Assembly (NCBI GenBank): GCA_964613695.1
Contig: CAZTIR010000045.1
Span: forward strand, 1-11,172
DNA length: 11,172 nt
Source: Pyrolobus sp964613695
GTDB taxonomy: Archaea; Thermoproteota; Thermoprotei_A; Sulfolobales; Pyrodictiaceae
Direction: 5' to 3'
Shown here: one piece after another, positions 1-6,032 of the stretch
How positions within the stretch are numbered: position 1 is the stretch's first letter
Layout: each line of letters opens with the position of its first letter
The notes under the pieces: model-generated
Database searches by the model: none
What the model saw: only the letters and a program-made list of their open reading frames with translations
What the model was told of the DNA's origin: nothing
Program-made: the position numbers and the translations under genes

Positions 1-208
1 CCGTTGAGGGACGTGCGAACCACCCCTTATTAGCGTTAGTGGTCGTTGTCGTCTCTTGGGCCGGTGAGGTGCCATGCAGGCCTAGCGGAGCCTCCGCGGC
101 GGTGACTGGAGCCCGCCTCTTCCGAGGCCCGTGAGCTACACTATCGATTATGTGGGACGATAGCGGTTATCACCTGGGTTCTGGGGGCTTAACGGGCGAG
201 GCGTTTGG
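1..208. other. Upstream region of PEP carboxylase gene; no clear gene, foldable
   Basis: No complete gene is visible. On the plus strand the frame from base 3 stays open to a TGA at 131-133 (43 codons, no recognisable domain), which could be the C-terminal tail of a gene starting outside the window. The same stretch can fold: 53-62 pairs with 126-135 with one mismatch, GGCGG at 98-102 pairs with CCGCC at 113-117, and CTATCG at 141-146 pairs with CGATAG at 157-162. It could therefore be the tail of a coding gene or a structured RNA. I cannot match it to SRP RNA, RNase P RNA, 5S rRNA or a tRNA. A weak TATA-like GGTTATCA at about 165-172 lies where a promoter for the next gene would be expected. 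Confidence 0.3.
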
Positions 209-1762
209 GTGTGTAGCGTGGCTGAGGAGTCTCTCCTCAAGCTCATAGGCGTCCCCTTCGCCATGGCCACGCAGCACCCCGACTCTGCTGTGAAAGGGTT
301 CAATGCTCAAGAGGAGGTGGGTGAAGCTCTTCTCGACCTCCTCCCTGTGAGCGAGGGGGGCTTCGGCTGCGACGAGAAGATGGTCGATTACGAGGGTAAG
401 CTGACACCATACCAGCAGATGGAGTGGATTATAGAGGAGCTTATCAAGGCGGGGCTCGAGCCCGGGAAGGACTTCATTATAACGCCTCGGGTGCCTGCCG
501 AGAGGCTCGAGGAGGCTGAGAGGCAGTTCTTCGTGCTTGTGGGCGCACTCCTCGCCAACAAGTATAGTATTGAGAAGGGCGGGGCCCCCGCGATAAGGTA
601 CATTATACACCCTATGAGCGAGTCTCCGCAAGAGCTCCTCGTCCTCCAGAGGCGTGTTATCAAGCTCCAGAGGCTGATGGAGGAGGAGATCGGGCTGAGG
701 AGCCACGAGCCTCCACGCATAATACCCCTTATCGAGGAGGTGATACGCCACCTCCACGCCGATAAGCTCCTCGAGGGCTTCCACGCTAACGTCTCCAAGC
801 AGCTAGGCATGCTCTACGACTCTTACCGCGTCTTCCTGGGTAAGAGTGACGCGGCGCTAGGATACGGGCACCTCGCCTCGAGCATAAGCCTCATCATAGC
901 GATGTCCAAGGTCGCTAGGTGGGGTCAGCAGGAGGGGGTGAGGATATACCCCATCGTGGGTGTCGGGAAGCCGCCATTCCGCGGCCACCTGGCTCCACAC
1001 GCGGTGGGCAAGTTCGTGGAGCAGTATCGGGGCTACTACACGGTGACCATACAGACGGCGCTCCGCTACGACACCCCCAGGGAGGAGTATATTGCGACTC
1101 TCCGCGTGCTGCGCGAGAACGCGGCGGGGGAGCCTAGGATACTCTCGCGCGAGGAGGAGGGGATGCTGGCAGAAGCGGCGAGGATAGCCACGAGAGAGTA
1201 TCTTAGGTTCCTTCTACACGCGGCTGACATGATCTACACGGTGTCGAGGCACGTGCCGAAGAGGAGGGAGAGGGTCCCAACCGAGCAGTACGGCCGCGAT
1301 ATAAGCCCGAGTCTCGCCTTCGCCTCCGACCCCAGCCTCCTCGTCAACGCTAAGAGCACTCTACCACTCCCAAGGGCTATTAGGTTCACGGCTTCGATGT
1401 ACACCATGGGCATACCCCCGGCGCTCGTGGGGCTCGGTAGGGGCCTCGAGGCTATACGCCAGAAGCTCGGCGAGCATACTCTCGAGGAGCTGTTGAAGCT
1501 GCTACCCCTGCTACCCCTCGACGTCGAGTTCGAGCTGCGATGGTGGTTCCCTGACATAGCCCGCTCGTATATGGACGAGAAGCTGGTCAATCTGGTCGAG
1601 GAGGATGTCAGAATCGTGAGGGAGTTGTTCAACGTGGAGCCGGAGCCCGCGCCACCCGAGTACAAGAAGCTGTTGCTAGCGGCGCGCGGCAACATCGCTG
1701 CTGGGAGGAGTGCGTCGAAGCAGATAGAGGAGATGGGGAGGATACGCGGCTTCCTAGGGTGA
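209..1762 (+). CDS. ppcA: Archaeal-type phosphoenolpyruvate carboxylase
   Basis: Cytoplasmic enzyme that carboxylates PEP with bicarbonate to oxaloacetate and phosphate, an anaplerotic step and a CO2-fixing step in crenarchaeal autotrophic cycles. The 517-residue product has the short archaeal PepcA layout (about 480-520 residues), not the roughly 900-residue bacterial/plant type. Visible family signatures are TQHPDS at 21-26, EKMVDYEGK at 56-64, KSDAALGYGHLASS at 212-225, PFRGHLAP near 256-263, TVTIQTALRYD at 278-288, and the C-terminal LPRAIRFTASMYTMGIPP at 387-404. The start is GTG at 209; GTG at 218 or ATG at 263 (just before the TQHPD motif) are possible, because family members usually have fewer residues ahead of this motif. 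No strong Shine-Dalgarno site precedes it. It stands alone, with a 104-bp gap before the next gene. The family call is very secure; the exact start is not. Confidence 0.96.
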   Translation: MCSVAEESLLKLIGVPFAMATQHPDSAVKGFNAQEEVGEALLDLLPVSEGGFGCDEKMVDYEGKLTPYQQMEWIIEELIKAGLEPGKDFIITPRVPAERLEEAERQFFVLVGALLANKYSIEKGGAPAIRYIIHPMSESPQELLVLQRRVIKLQRLMEEEIGLRSHEPPRIIPLIEEVIRHLHADKLLEGFHANVSKQLGMLYDSYRVFLGKSDAALGYGHLASSISLIIAMSKVARWGQQEGVRIYPIVGVGKPPFRGHLAPHAVGKFVEQYRGYYTVTIQTALRYDTPREEYIATLRVLRENAAGEPRILSREEEGMLAEAARIATREYLRFLLHAADMIYTVSRHVPKRRERVPTEQYGRDISPSLAFASDPSLLVNAKSTLPLPRAIRFTASMYTMGIPPALVGLGRGLEAIRQKLGEHTLEELLKLLPLLPLDVEFELRWWFPDIARSYMDEKLVNLVEEDVRIVRELFNVEPEPAPPEYKKLLLAARGNIAAGRSASKQIEEMGRIRGFLG

Positions 1763-1866
1763 AGGCTCAGCACTTAATGGATTCTTCACGAGTCCGCGAG
1801 TACAGCCCTCATCACAGCCTCCTTTAGGGAGCCTCAAACACCCTATTAAACGGGGAGGCTAGGATA
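1763..1866 (+). promoter_or_regulatory. Leader of the RHH gene with SD-complementary repeats
   Basis: This 104-bp gap carries AGCCTCC at 1816-1822, AGCCTC again at 1830-1835, and the inverse GGAGGCT at 1854-1860, which is also the Shine-Dalgarno site of the next gene, 6 nt before its GTG. Candidate TATA elements are CCTTTAGG at 1821-1828, with correct spacing for a short leader, and CCTATTAAA at 1842-1850, which lies too close unless the transcript is leaderless or starts inside the gene. The repeats could be an operator for the encoded ribbon-helix-helix protein or, in a longer transcript, a stem masking the ribosome site. The repeat matches are seen directly; the regulatory role is inference. 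Confidence 0.4.
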
Positions 1867-2760
1867 GTGAAGCTTGTCGTCATACGCCTACCCGACGACA
1901 TCTACCGCGAGCTCGAGGAGAGGGCTAAGAGGGAGGGCTACAGCCTCGTCTCTGACTACGTGAAGAGTCTTGTGCTTCGCGAGCTTGGTAGGAGTGGAGT
2001 AGATCTTAGGAGCATCGAGGAGAGGCTCGAGAGGCTGGAGTCGGGTGAGCTCCCACAACCCCTCATAGAGCGTATCGGTAGCATCGTGAGGGCGGTGCTT
2101 CAGGAGGAGTTGAAGGGTGTACAGGGGCTGGAGGATATCGACAGGATTGTGGCGAGGCTCGAGAGGAGGGTACAGGATATGATAAACCCTTGGACGGGTA
2201 AGGTTGACCGAGCGCTCCAGGCTATCGCGGAGCTGCAGGAGAGGCTGGAGGCTCTCGAGGAGGAGGTGAAGAAGCTTAGGGAGGCTTTCGAGGAGCAGAG
2301 GGAGAGGTTGGAGCACGTCGAGCAGAGGGAGCATCGAGTCGAGGTAGTGCCGCGTAGGCATGGCTATCAGCACTATCCTCACGGGGGTGAGGAGGGTTAC
2401 AGGAGGCGCAGGAGGACTGCTATAGAGTGGCTTAGGGAGAAGGGCGTCCTCTTCGAGTCGGAGTTGACGAGGCTCCGCGACCGTGACGCCTTCTTCGAGA
2501 AGCTTAGGAGGGAGGGTGCCCTGGTGATAGAGTTGCCGGGCGAGAGGGTTGCAGTCGACCGCGACTATTGGACCAGGTTCCTCGAGAGGCTCCGGAGGGT
2601 TAACGCGGTGCGCGAGGACGAGGTGAGGGCGGTCATGGACGATGCTATGTTCAAGCTATTCCAGAAGCTGAAGGAGGCCGGCCTAGTATACTTCGATGCG
2701 CGTACGGGAACCTGGAGGGTCTCGAGGGAGCTGGGCGGCGAGGAAGAGGAGGCGCGCTAG
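1867..2760 (+). CDS. Ribbon-helix-helix / coiled-coil protein with winged-helix-like C-terminus
   Basis: No named function is recognised. The 297-residue protein begins with a CopG/Arc-type ribbon-helix-helix: strand KLVVIRL at 2-8, then helices about 10-24 and 26-40 around the turn GYSLVSDYV. Heptad-like, Glu/Arg/Leu-rich stretches at about 46-60 and 88-155 predict a long coiled coil. A His/Arg-rich linker follows, with five consecutive arginines at 179-183. Residues 185-235 and 236-287 each look like a small helical domain ending in a beta hairpin (for example GLVYFDARTGTWRV), reminiscent of winged helices. RHH proteins normally bind DNA as dimers; the rest of the architecture suggests an elongated chromosome-binding or regulatory protein rather than a simple repressor. 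GTG at 1867 is preceded by GGGGAGGCT with 6-nt spacing, so the start is firm. The 3' end overlaps the convergent glycosylase gene by 78 bp. Confidence 0.85.
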   Translation: MKLVVIRLPDDIYRELEERAKREGYSLVSDYVKSLVLRELGRSGVDLRSIEERLERLESGELPQPLIERIGSIVRAVLQEELKGVQGLEDIDRIVARLERRVQDMINPWTGKVDRALQAIAELQERLEALEEEVKKLREAFEEQRERLEHVEQREHRVEVVPRRHGYQHYPHGGEEGYRRRRRTAIEWLREKGVLFESELTRLRDRDAFFEKLRREGALVIELPGERVAVDRDYWTRFLERLRRVNAVREDEVRAVMDDAMFKLFQKLKEAGLVYFDARTGTWRVSRELGGEEEEAR

Positions 2761-3492
2761 CCTACGAGGCTCCTGGCTCTCTAGCCAGACGCGAGTCTGG
2801 TAGAGGCCCGCCAATACGCCAAACTTCTCGTAGAGCCTCCAGGCTATGCACCTATTCCGGAGGGGGCAGCGTGGGCAGGGGTAGCGCCTACAATACCAGG
2901 ATCTAGGCGGCTCTCCCTCTACGCGGCGCAATAGGTGCCTGTCAACGGGTATAGGGTATCCGGAGAAGCTTGTGAAGAGGAGGGTTGCGTGAGCAACCTT
3001 CACGCCCACACCCCTTATGGATAGGAGCTTGGCGCGCCTCTCCCAGAGACTGGTAGCTCTGAAGGCGGTGGGCAGCTCCCTAAGCGCGTCGGTCAAGCGC
3101 CTCACCTGGTAGCTTCCGAAAGCTTTTGCAGCATCCCGTAACTCTCTCAGACGCCACTGCTCGATTAGCACGCCGAGCCTAGACATCCATGAGAGTACCC
3201 TGGAGTAGCTCGTGTTCTGCGAGAGGAAGACGGAGGAGAAGATGAGATGATAGTCCCACGGGCTTACAGACAAGCCTATCACAGGCTTCCCCTGCGGGAG
3301 CCGCTGGTTCGTGAAGCTGAGCGCCCATAGACCGCTCCAGGCCGAGAGCTCGCCTAGGCCACAGCCCTCGCAGCAGACAAGCTCCCCATCCTGCCAGATT
3401 GTGGAGCCGGCACCCCATCCGAGTATCTTCCTGAACTCGCCACGCTCAAACCGGAAGAGGGGTAGCGTGAAGGAGGGTAGGAGTGTGGCCAC
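2683..3492 (-). CDS. HhH-GPD family DNA glycosylase with Fe-S cluster (endonuclease III-like)
   Basis: Probable base-excision-repair glycosylase/AP lyase. Numbering from the chosen GTG at 3492 (269 residues), a beta-rich N-terminal part (about 1-75, with CCEGC near 40) is followed by a helical domain containing FLSQNTSYSRVL (family position LSAQTTD). The helix-hairpin-helix is LLSIRGVGVKVA, with K165 at the place of the Nth catalytic lysine. PIPVDRHLLRRV carries the GPD-loop aspartate D184. Four cysteines, C201, C206, C209 and C215, form a C-X4-C-X2-C-X5-C cluster, close to the C-X6-C-X2-C-X5-C of Nth. About 54 residues follow the cluster. Both catalytic residues are present, so activity is likely; the substrate (oxidised pyrimidine, 8-oxoguanine, mispaired base) cannot be read from the sequence. 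The start is uncertain: an in-frame GTG at 3528 would add 12 residues. It overlaps the RHH gene (78 bp, tail-to-tail) and the ThiI-like gene (8 bp, head-to-head). Confidence 0.87.
   Translation of the reverse strand: MATLLPSFTLPLFRFERGEFRKILGWGAGSTIWQDGELVCCEGCGLGELSAWSGLWALSFTNQRLPQGKPVIGLSVSPWDYHLIFSSVFLSQNTSYSRVLSWMSRLGVLIEQWRLRELRDAAKAFGSYQVRRLTDALRELPTAFRATSLWERRAKLLSIRGVGVKVAHATLLFTSFSGYPIPVDRHLLRRVEGEPPRSWYCRRYPCPRCPLRNRCIAWRLYEKFGVLAGLYQTRVWLESQEPRRLARLLFLAAQLPRDPPGSRTRIEVY
3472..3478 (+). promoter_or_regulatory. Shine-Dalgarno site fixing the ThiI-like start
   Basis: GGAGGGT lies 6 nt before GTG at 3485. It favours that start over longer in-frame alternatives (for example GTG at 3467), which would run deeper into the divergent glycosylase gene and add low-complexity sequence without homology to ThiI. 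Confidence 0.6.
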
Positions 3493-4144
3493 CAGGTTGA
3501 AACCGGGTGGCGCCCTTAGGCATGGCACTAGGCTTGCCCCTGGTAGGTATGTGCTGCTCTACTCCGGGGGTCTAGACTCGAGCTACCTGTACAAACACCT
3601 CTCGAGCTACGAGGGGGTAGAGGTTGTGCCTTTACACGCGTATATATCGAGGAGGGTGTTCGAGGTTGCCGCGCGTAACCTGCGCCGCCTAGCCGGTAGG
3701 CCTGTCACGCTATTCCTCGTGTCTAACCACGCTAGTCTCCTGTACGCGGCTGTGCGCAGGCTTGAGGAGATGGGACTACGCGAGTACACCTGCATAGTCT
3801 GCAAGGCTCTCATGCTCCTCGAGGCTGGGAGGCTGGCCGAGGAGCTTGGGGCAAAGGGCGTCGTGACGGGCGAGACGCTGGGCCAGGTTGCCTCCCAGAC
3901 ACTCCAGAACATGATGGTTATCCATCGATACGCGAGAGTCCCCGTCTACACCCCCCTCCTCGGCCTCGATAAGCACGAGGCGTCTAACCTCATGGCGGGC
4001 CTCGTTGAGAAGTCTCCACGATGCCCCTTCCTACCCAAGAGGCCCCTAACAAGAGCCGATTTCGTCGAGGCCCTCCTAGTGTTAGACGAAATTGGTGTTG
4101 AGAGTCTAGCCGAGCTCGCCCTCTACGAGAGGCTCATCATCTGA
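3485..4144 (+). CDS. ThiI-like PP-loop sulfurtransferase lacking THUMP domain
   Basis: Adenylating PP-loop enzyme, probably for tRNA thiolation (4-thiouridine type) or a related sulfur transfer. Numbered from GTG 3485 (219 residues): the PP-loop motif is VLLYSGGLDSSYL near residues 23-35. CIVCK has C103 and C106. The ThiI signature VVTGETLGQVASQTLQN is at about 126-142, then VYTPLLGLDKHEA. A third cysteine, C180, lies in SPRCPF. Archaeal ThiI and related enzymes can hold an Fe-S cluster on a CxxC plus one distant cysteine, and this pattern fits. Full-length ThiI (about 380-480 residues) carries an N-terminal ferredoxin-like plus THUMP tRNA-binding region; none is present here, and no room exists for it because the divergent glycosylase starts at 3492. 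Substrate recognition must therefore differ or be supplied in trans. The family is secure; the exact substrate is unknown. Its 3' end overlaps the convergent P-loop gene by 22 bp. Confidence 0.88.
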   Translation: MATRLKPGGALRHGTRLAPGRYVLLYSGGLDSSYLYKHLSSYEGVEVVPLHAYISRRVFEVAARNLRRLAGRPVTLFLVSNHASLLYAAVRRLEEMGLREYTCIVCKALMLLEAGRLAEELGAKGVVTGETLGQVASQTLQNMMVIHRYARVPVYTPLLGLDKHEASNLMAGLVEKSPRCPFLPKRPLTRADFVEALLVLDEIGVESLAELALYERLII

Positions 4145-4995
4145 GACTCTATTATATCGACGAGCTTCTCAACATCCTCGCCCGGAGTCTCATCATCGTA
4201 GACGAACTCTAGTGGCACGCTAGCCATCGGCCTTATGAGGTGGAGGACTTCACTACTCCTCGTTACGCCGTAGCGTAGGCTAGCGTATAGCCTCGCAGCC
4301 TTCACAACCATGCCTCCGTCGTAAACCACCGCCCTGCCAGGGCCGACTGCAATGAAGAGCTTGGATCGCAATGAGAGCGGGACTGGTATCAACACGTCGT
4401 TATACGATTCTATGATGGCTATCCGAGAGCCCTCAAGGAGCTTAGAGGCGCAGAGATCGGCGGCTGTCACCAGGTTGCCAGAGGCTATCATCTCCCGCAG
4501 CCTGGCAGAGGGTATCGCGACGGGCCTCGGCTTGAGGCTAGAGGCTAGATCCTCCACAAGCCTCCGAATCCCAGGCGCGAGGTGCTCCACATTATCCTCG
4601 ACGAGCATGTGGAGGGGCTCAGGCCTCTCACCGGAGCACACGTTCACGCGGAGAAGTACAACCTGCGCCTCCAGCGACTCTAGCATTAATAGGTAGTCTC
4701 GCAGCCTAGAGAGGAAGTGGTTCACGTCCGGCGGCGCTAGCAGCATGTCAACAGGTTCTATGATGTGGGGCTCTCCGCCGACCGCGCGAGCCAGCCTGAT
4801 AGCATCTCCCCCAACGAGCACGCCATGATCGAGCGCGTAGCGGATACTGAAGTGCTGTTCCCACGCGTTATGCCCGCCGAGGGGTTTTGCGACGCGCGGC
4901 GCCAGCCCCCTATCGCGTAGGCTCCTCGCAAGTCTGGCAACTAGCCTTGTCTTGCCGCTCTCGTGCGGCGAGAAGCCGACTACGGTCACGAGCAT
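4123..4995 (-). CDS. P-loop ATPase, dethiobiotin-synthetase/MobB-like
   Basis: A 290-residue cytoplasmic nucleotide-binding protein of unassigned function. The N-terminal strand VTVVGF runs into PHESGKTRL: G14-K15-T16 form the end of a Walker A loop, but the usual first glycine of GxxxxGK[ST] is S9 (SPHESGKT). Residues 17-60 look like the start of a SIMIBI-type fold (RVAKPLGGHN, compare substrate loops of dethiobiotin synthetase and MobB). A mid-protein hydrophobic strand QVVLLRVNVC is at 111-120. The segment RIAIIESYNDVLIPVP at 191-206 resembles the 'VEGxxGxxxP' strand-loop of dethiobiotin synthetases, with ESYND in place of the acidic/glycine loop. No biotin or molybdopterin genes lie nearby, so I assign only fold class. 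The ATG at 4995 is preceded by GGAGGT at 8-nt spacing, so the start is firm. It is divergent from the PsiE-like gene. Confidence 0.75.
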   Translation of the reverse strand: MLVTVVGFSPHESGKTRLVARLARSLRDRGLAPRVAKPLGGHNAWEQHFSIRYALDHGVLVGGDAIRLARAVGGEPHIIEPVDMLLAPPDVNHFLSRLRDYLLMLESLEAQVVLLRVNVCSGERPEPLHMLVEDNVEHLAPGIRRLVEDLASSLKPRPVAIPSARLREMIASGNLVTAADLCASKLLEGSRIAIIESYNDVLIPVPLSLRSKLFIAVGPGRAVVYDGGMVVKAARLYASLRYGVTRSSEVLHLIRPMASVPLEFVYDDETPGEDVEKLVDIIESQMMSLS

Positions 4996-5003
4996 GGTCC
5001 TAT

Positions 5004-5009
5004 ACCTCC
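5004..5009 (-). promoter_or_regulatory. Strong Shine-Dalgarno site of the P-loop ATPase gene
   Basis: GGAGGT on the minus strand, 8 nt before the ATG at 4995-4993. It implies a leadered mRNA. Confidence 0.65.
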
Positions 5010-5090
5010 GGGGGCTCTGTATCCAGGTCTCTCCTCACGTGTTCGGACGCTGGCGTAGTCTTCACAGCCCCTCTGTACAGGCACGGAATC

Positions 5091-5100
5091 CGAATAATAG
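5091..5100 (+). promoter_or_regulatory. Candidate TATA box of the PsiE-FUN14 transcript
   Basis: CGAATAATAG is the most AT-rich element in the divergent gap. Initiation about 26 bp downstream (near 5122) would give a short leader before ATG 5134. The position fits archaeal promoters, but it is only a sequence match. Confidence 0.4.
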
Positions 5101-5133
5101 CAGTTGTCTCTCGTGGAGAGAGGCGGGTTGGGA

Positions 5134-5661
5134 ATGACGAGTAGAATGGAGCGTGTCGGGGCTACACTAGAGCTCGTTATGGACGTGTTAGAGATGCTGG
5201 TGTTCGCCGCGCTGGCGACGGCGGTGGTTATAGGTGTTGTGATGCTACTGGGGCAGACTGTGAAGTTTGCAATCCTTGTTGCCCATCCTTTGCCTGTTAC
5301 CAGTGTCCACGCTGGCCACGAGGATAGTGTGGCGCCGATGGAGGCGGGGTACTCGCAGGCGAAGGGCGTCCTACTGGCGCTCCTCGATACGGCGCTCATA
5401 CTCGTAATAGGCCTCGATATACTCCGCACGCTCGTGGTGGCGGTTGTGCATAGAGAGCTGCATCTATTCGCAGCGCTCGAGGCGGGCATACTAGCGATGA
5501 TAAGGGAGATTATCGGCGCCGAGGTGCGCCACAAGAACGTGTACGATCTCCTCGGCTACGCTGTGATAATAGTGATGCTAGCGGGTGTATGGCTCCTAGC
5601 GCGCCGCGAGATGCAAGGCGGTATGGTTTTGCATGCGAAGCCAGCGGGAGAGAGGGGATAA
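5134..5661 (+). CDS. PsiE-like integral membrane protein
   Basis: A 175-residue membrane protein. Predicted membrane helices lie at about 16-48 (one long or two short), 78-101, 104-120 and 136-154. The third/fourth region, LDILRTLVVAVVHREL followed by ILAMIREIIG, matches the core of the PsiE (phosphate-starvation-inducible E) family, whose biochemical role is unknown. Between the first and second helix groups there is an external or internal loop of about 25 residues with His/Glu/Asp (HAGHEDSVAPMEAGY). Start chosen as ATG 5134; an upstream in-frame TTG at 5104 would add ten residues, and ATG 5146 is also possible. It lies 38 bp before a FUN14-like gene on the same strand, suggesting an operon of two small membrane proteins. 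Nothing visible links it to phosphate in this genome. Confidence 0.75.
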   Translation: MTSRMERVGATLELVMDVLEMLVFAALATAVVIGVVMLLGQTVKFAILVAHPLPVTSVHAGHEDSVAPMEAGYSQAKGVLLALLDTALILVIGLDILRTLVVAVVHRELHLFAALEAGILAMIREIIGAEVRHKNVYDLLGYAVIIVMLAGVWLLARREMQGGMVLHAKPAGERG

Positions 5662-5699
5662 GAAGCTGAGCCCCAGCGTGTACGTTAGCGGGATGTTGG

Positions 5700-6032
5700 T
5701 TGCCAGAGGGGCTCGGCCTCGGCAATAGCGTGTGGAGCTACCTGCTCTTCAATGCTGGAGCGGGCTTCATACTAGGCTTTGCGGTTGGCTACGCGTTGAA
5801 GAAGCTCCTGAAGCTCGTGCTCCTACTGCTAGGCCTTCTAACCCTAGCCTTGCTAGCCCTCGAATATTACGGAGTGATAAGCATAAACTATCATAGGTTC
5901 GTCGAGCTCATAAACCAGGCCATAAACGCTACGCGTACAACCGTGTCGGGTATACTGCCGCATGCTATAGCCTCATTCTCGTTCGCGGGTCCTTTCGCGC
6001 TAGGCCTAGCCATAGGCTTCAAAGTGGGCTAG
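5700..6032 (+). CDS. FUN14-family small membrane protein
   Basis: A 110-residue membrane protein. GAGFILGFAVGYALKKLLK followed by a hydrophobic helix and LEYYGVISINYHRF matches the FUN14 domain (Gly-rich helix, 'GYALKK', then 'Y.GVI.INY'). Predicted helices are about 14-34, 36-53 and 86-107. The family includes eukaryotic mitochondrial outer membrane proteins (FUNDC1); archaeal members have no established role. The start is TTG at 5700; GTG at 5730 is an alternative and neither has a good ribosome site, so the N-terminus is uncertain. It probably shares a transcript with the PsiE-like gene and overlaps the 3' end of the convergent amidohydrolase gene by 27 bp. Confidence 0.78.
   Translation: MPEGLGLGNSVWSYLLFNAGAGFILGFAVGYALKKLLKLVLLLLGLLTLALLALEYYGVISINYHRFVELINQAINATRTTVSGILPHAIASFSFAGPFALGLAIGFKVG

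Noticed and set aside
170..784. 204-codon open frame on the minus strand under PEP carboxylase
   Set aside because: Shadow of the GC-rich coding strand: it is Leu/Glu/His-rich, has no domain, and lies wholly inside a secure gene with perfect family motifs.
1234..1773. 179-codon minus-strand frame under the 3' half of PEP carboxylase
   Set aside because: Ser-rich translation without motifs, antisense to a secure gene; no ribosome site or promoter visible.
1888..2382. 164-codon minus-strand frame opposite the RHH/coiled-coil gene
   Set aside because: Leu/His/Pro-rich mirror of the Glu/Arg coiled coil; typical antisense artefact of GAG/AGG codons.
3311..3484. 58-codon N-terminal extension of the ThiI-like protein
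   Set aside because: Low-complexity Ser/Pro-rich translation antisense to the glycosylase gene; GTG 3485 has a clear GGAGGGT site and begins near the conserved region.
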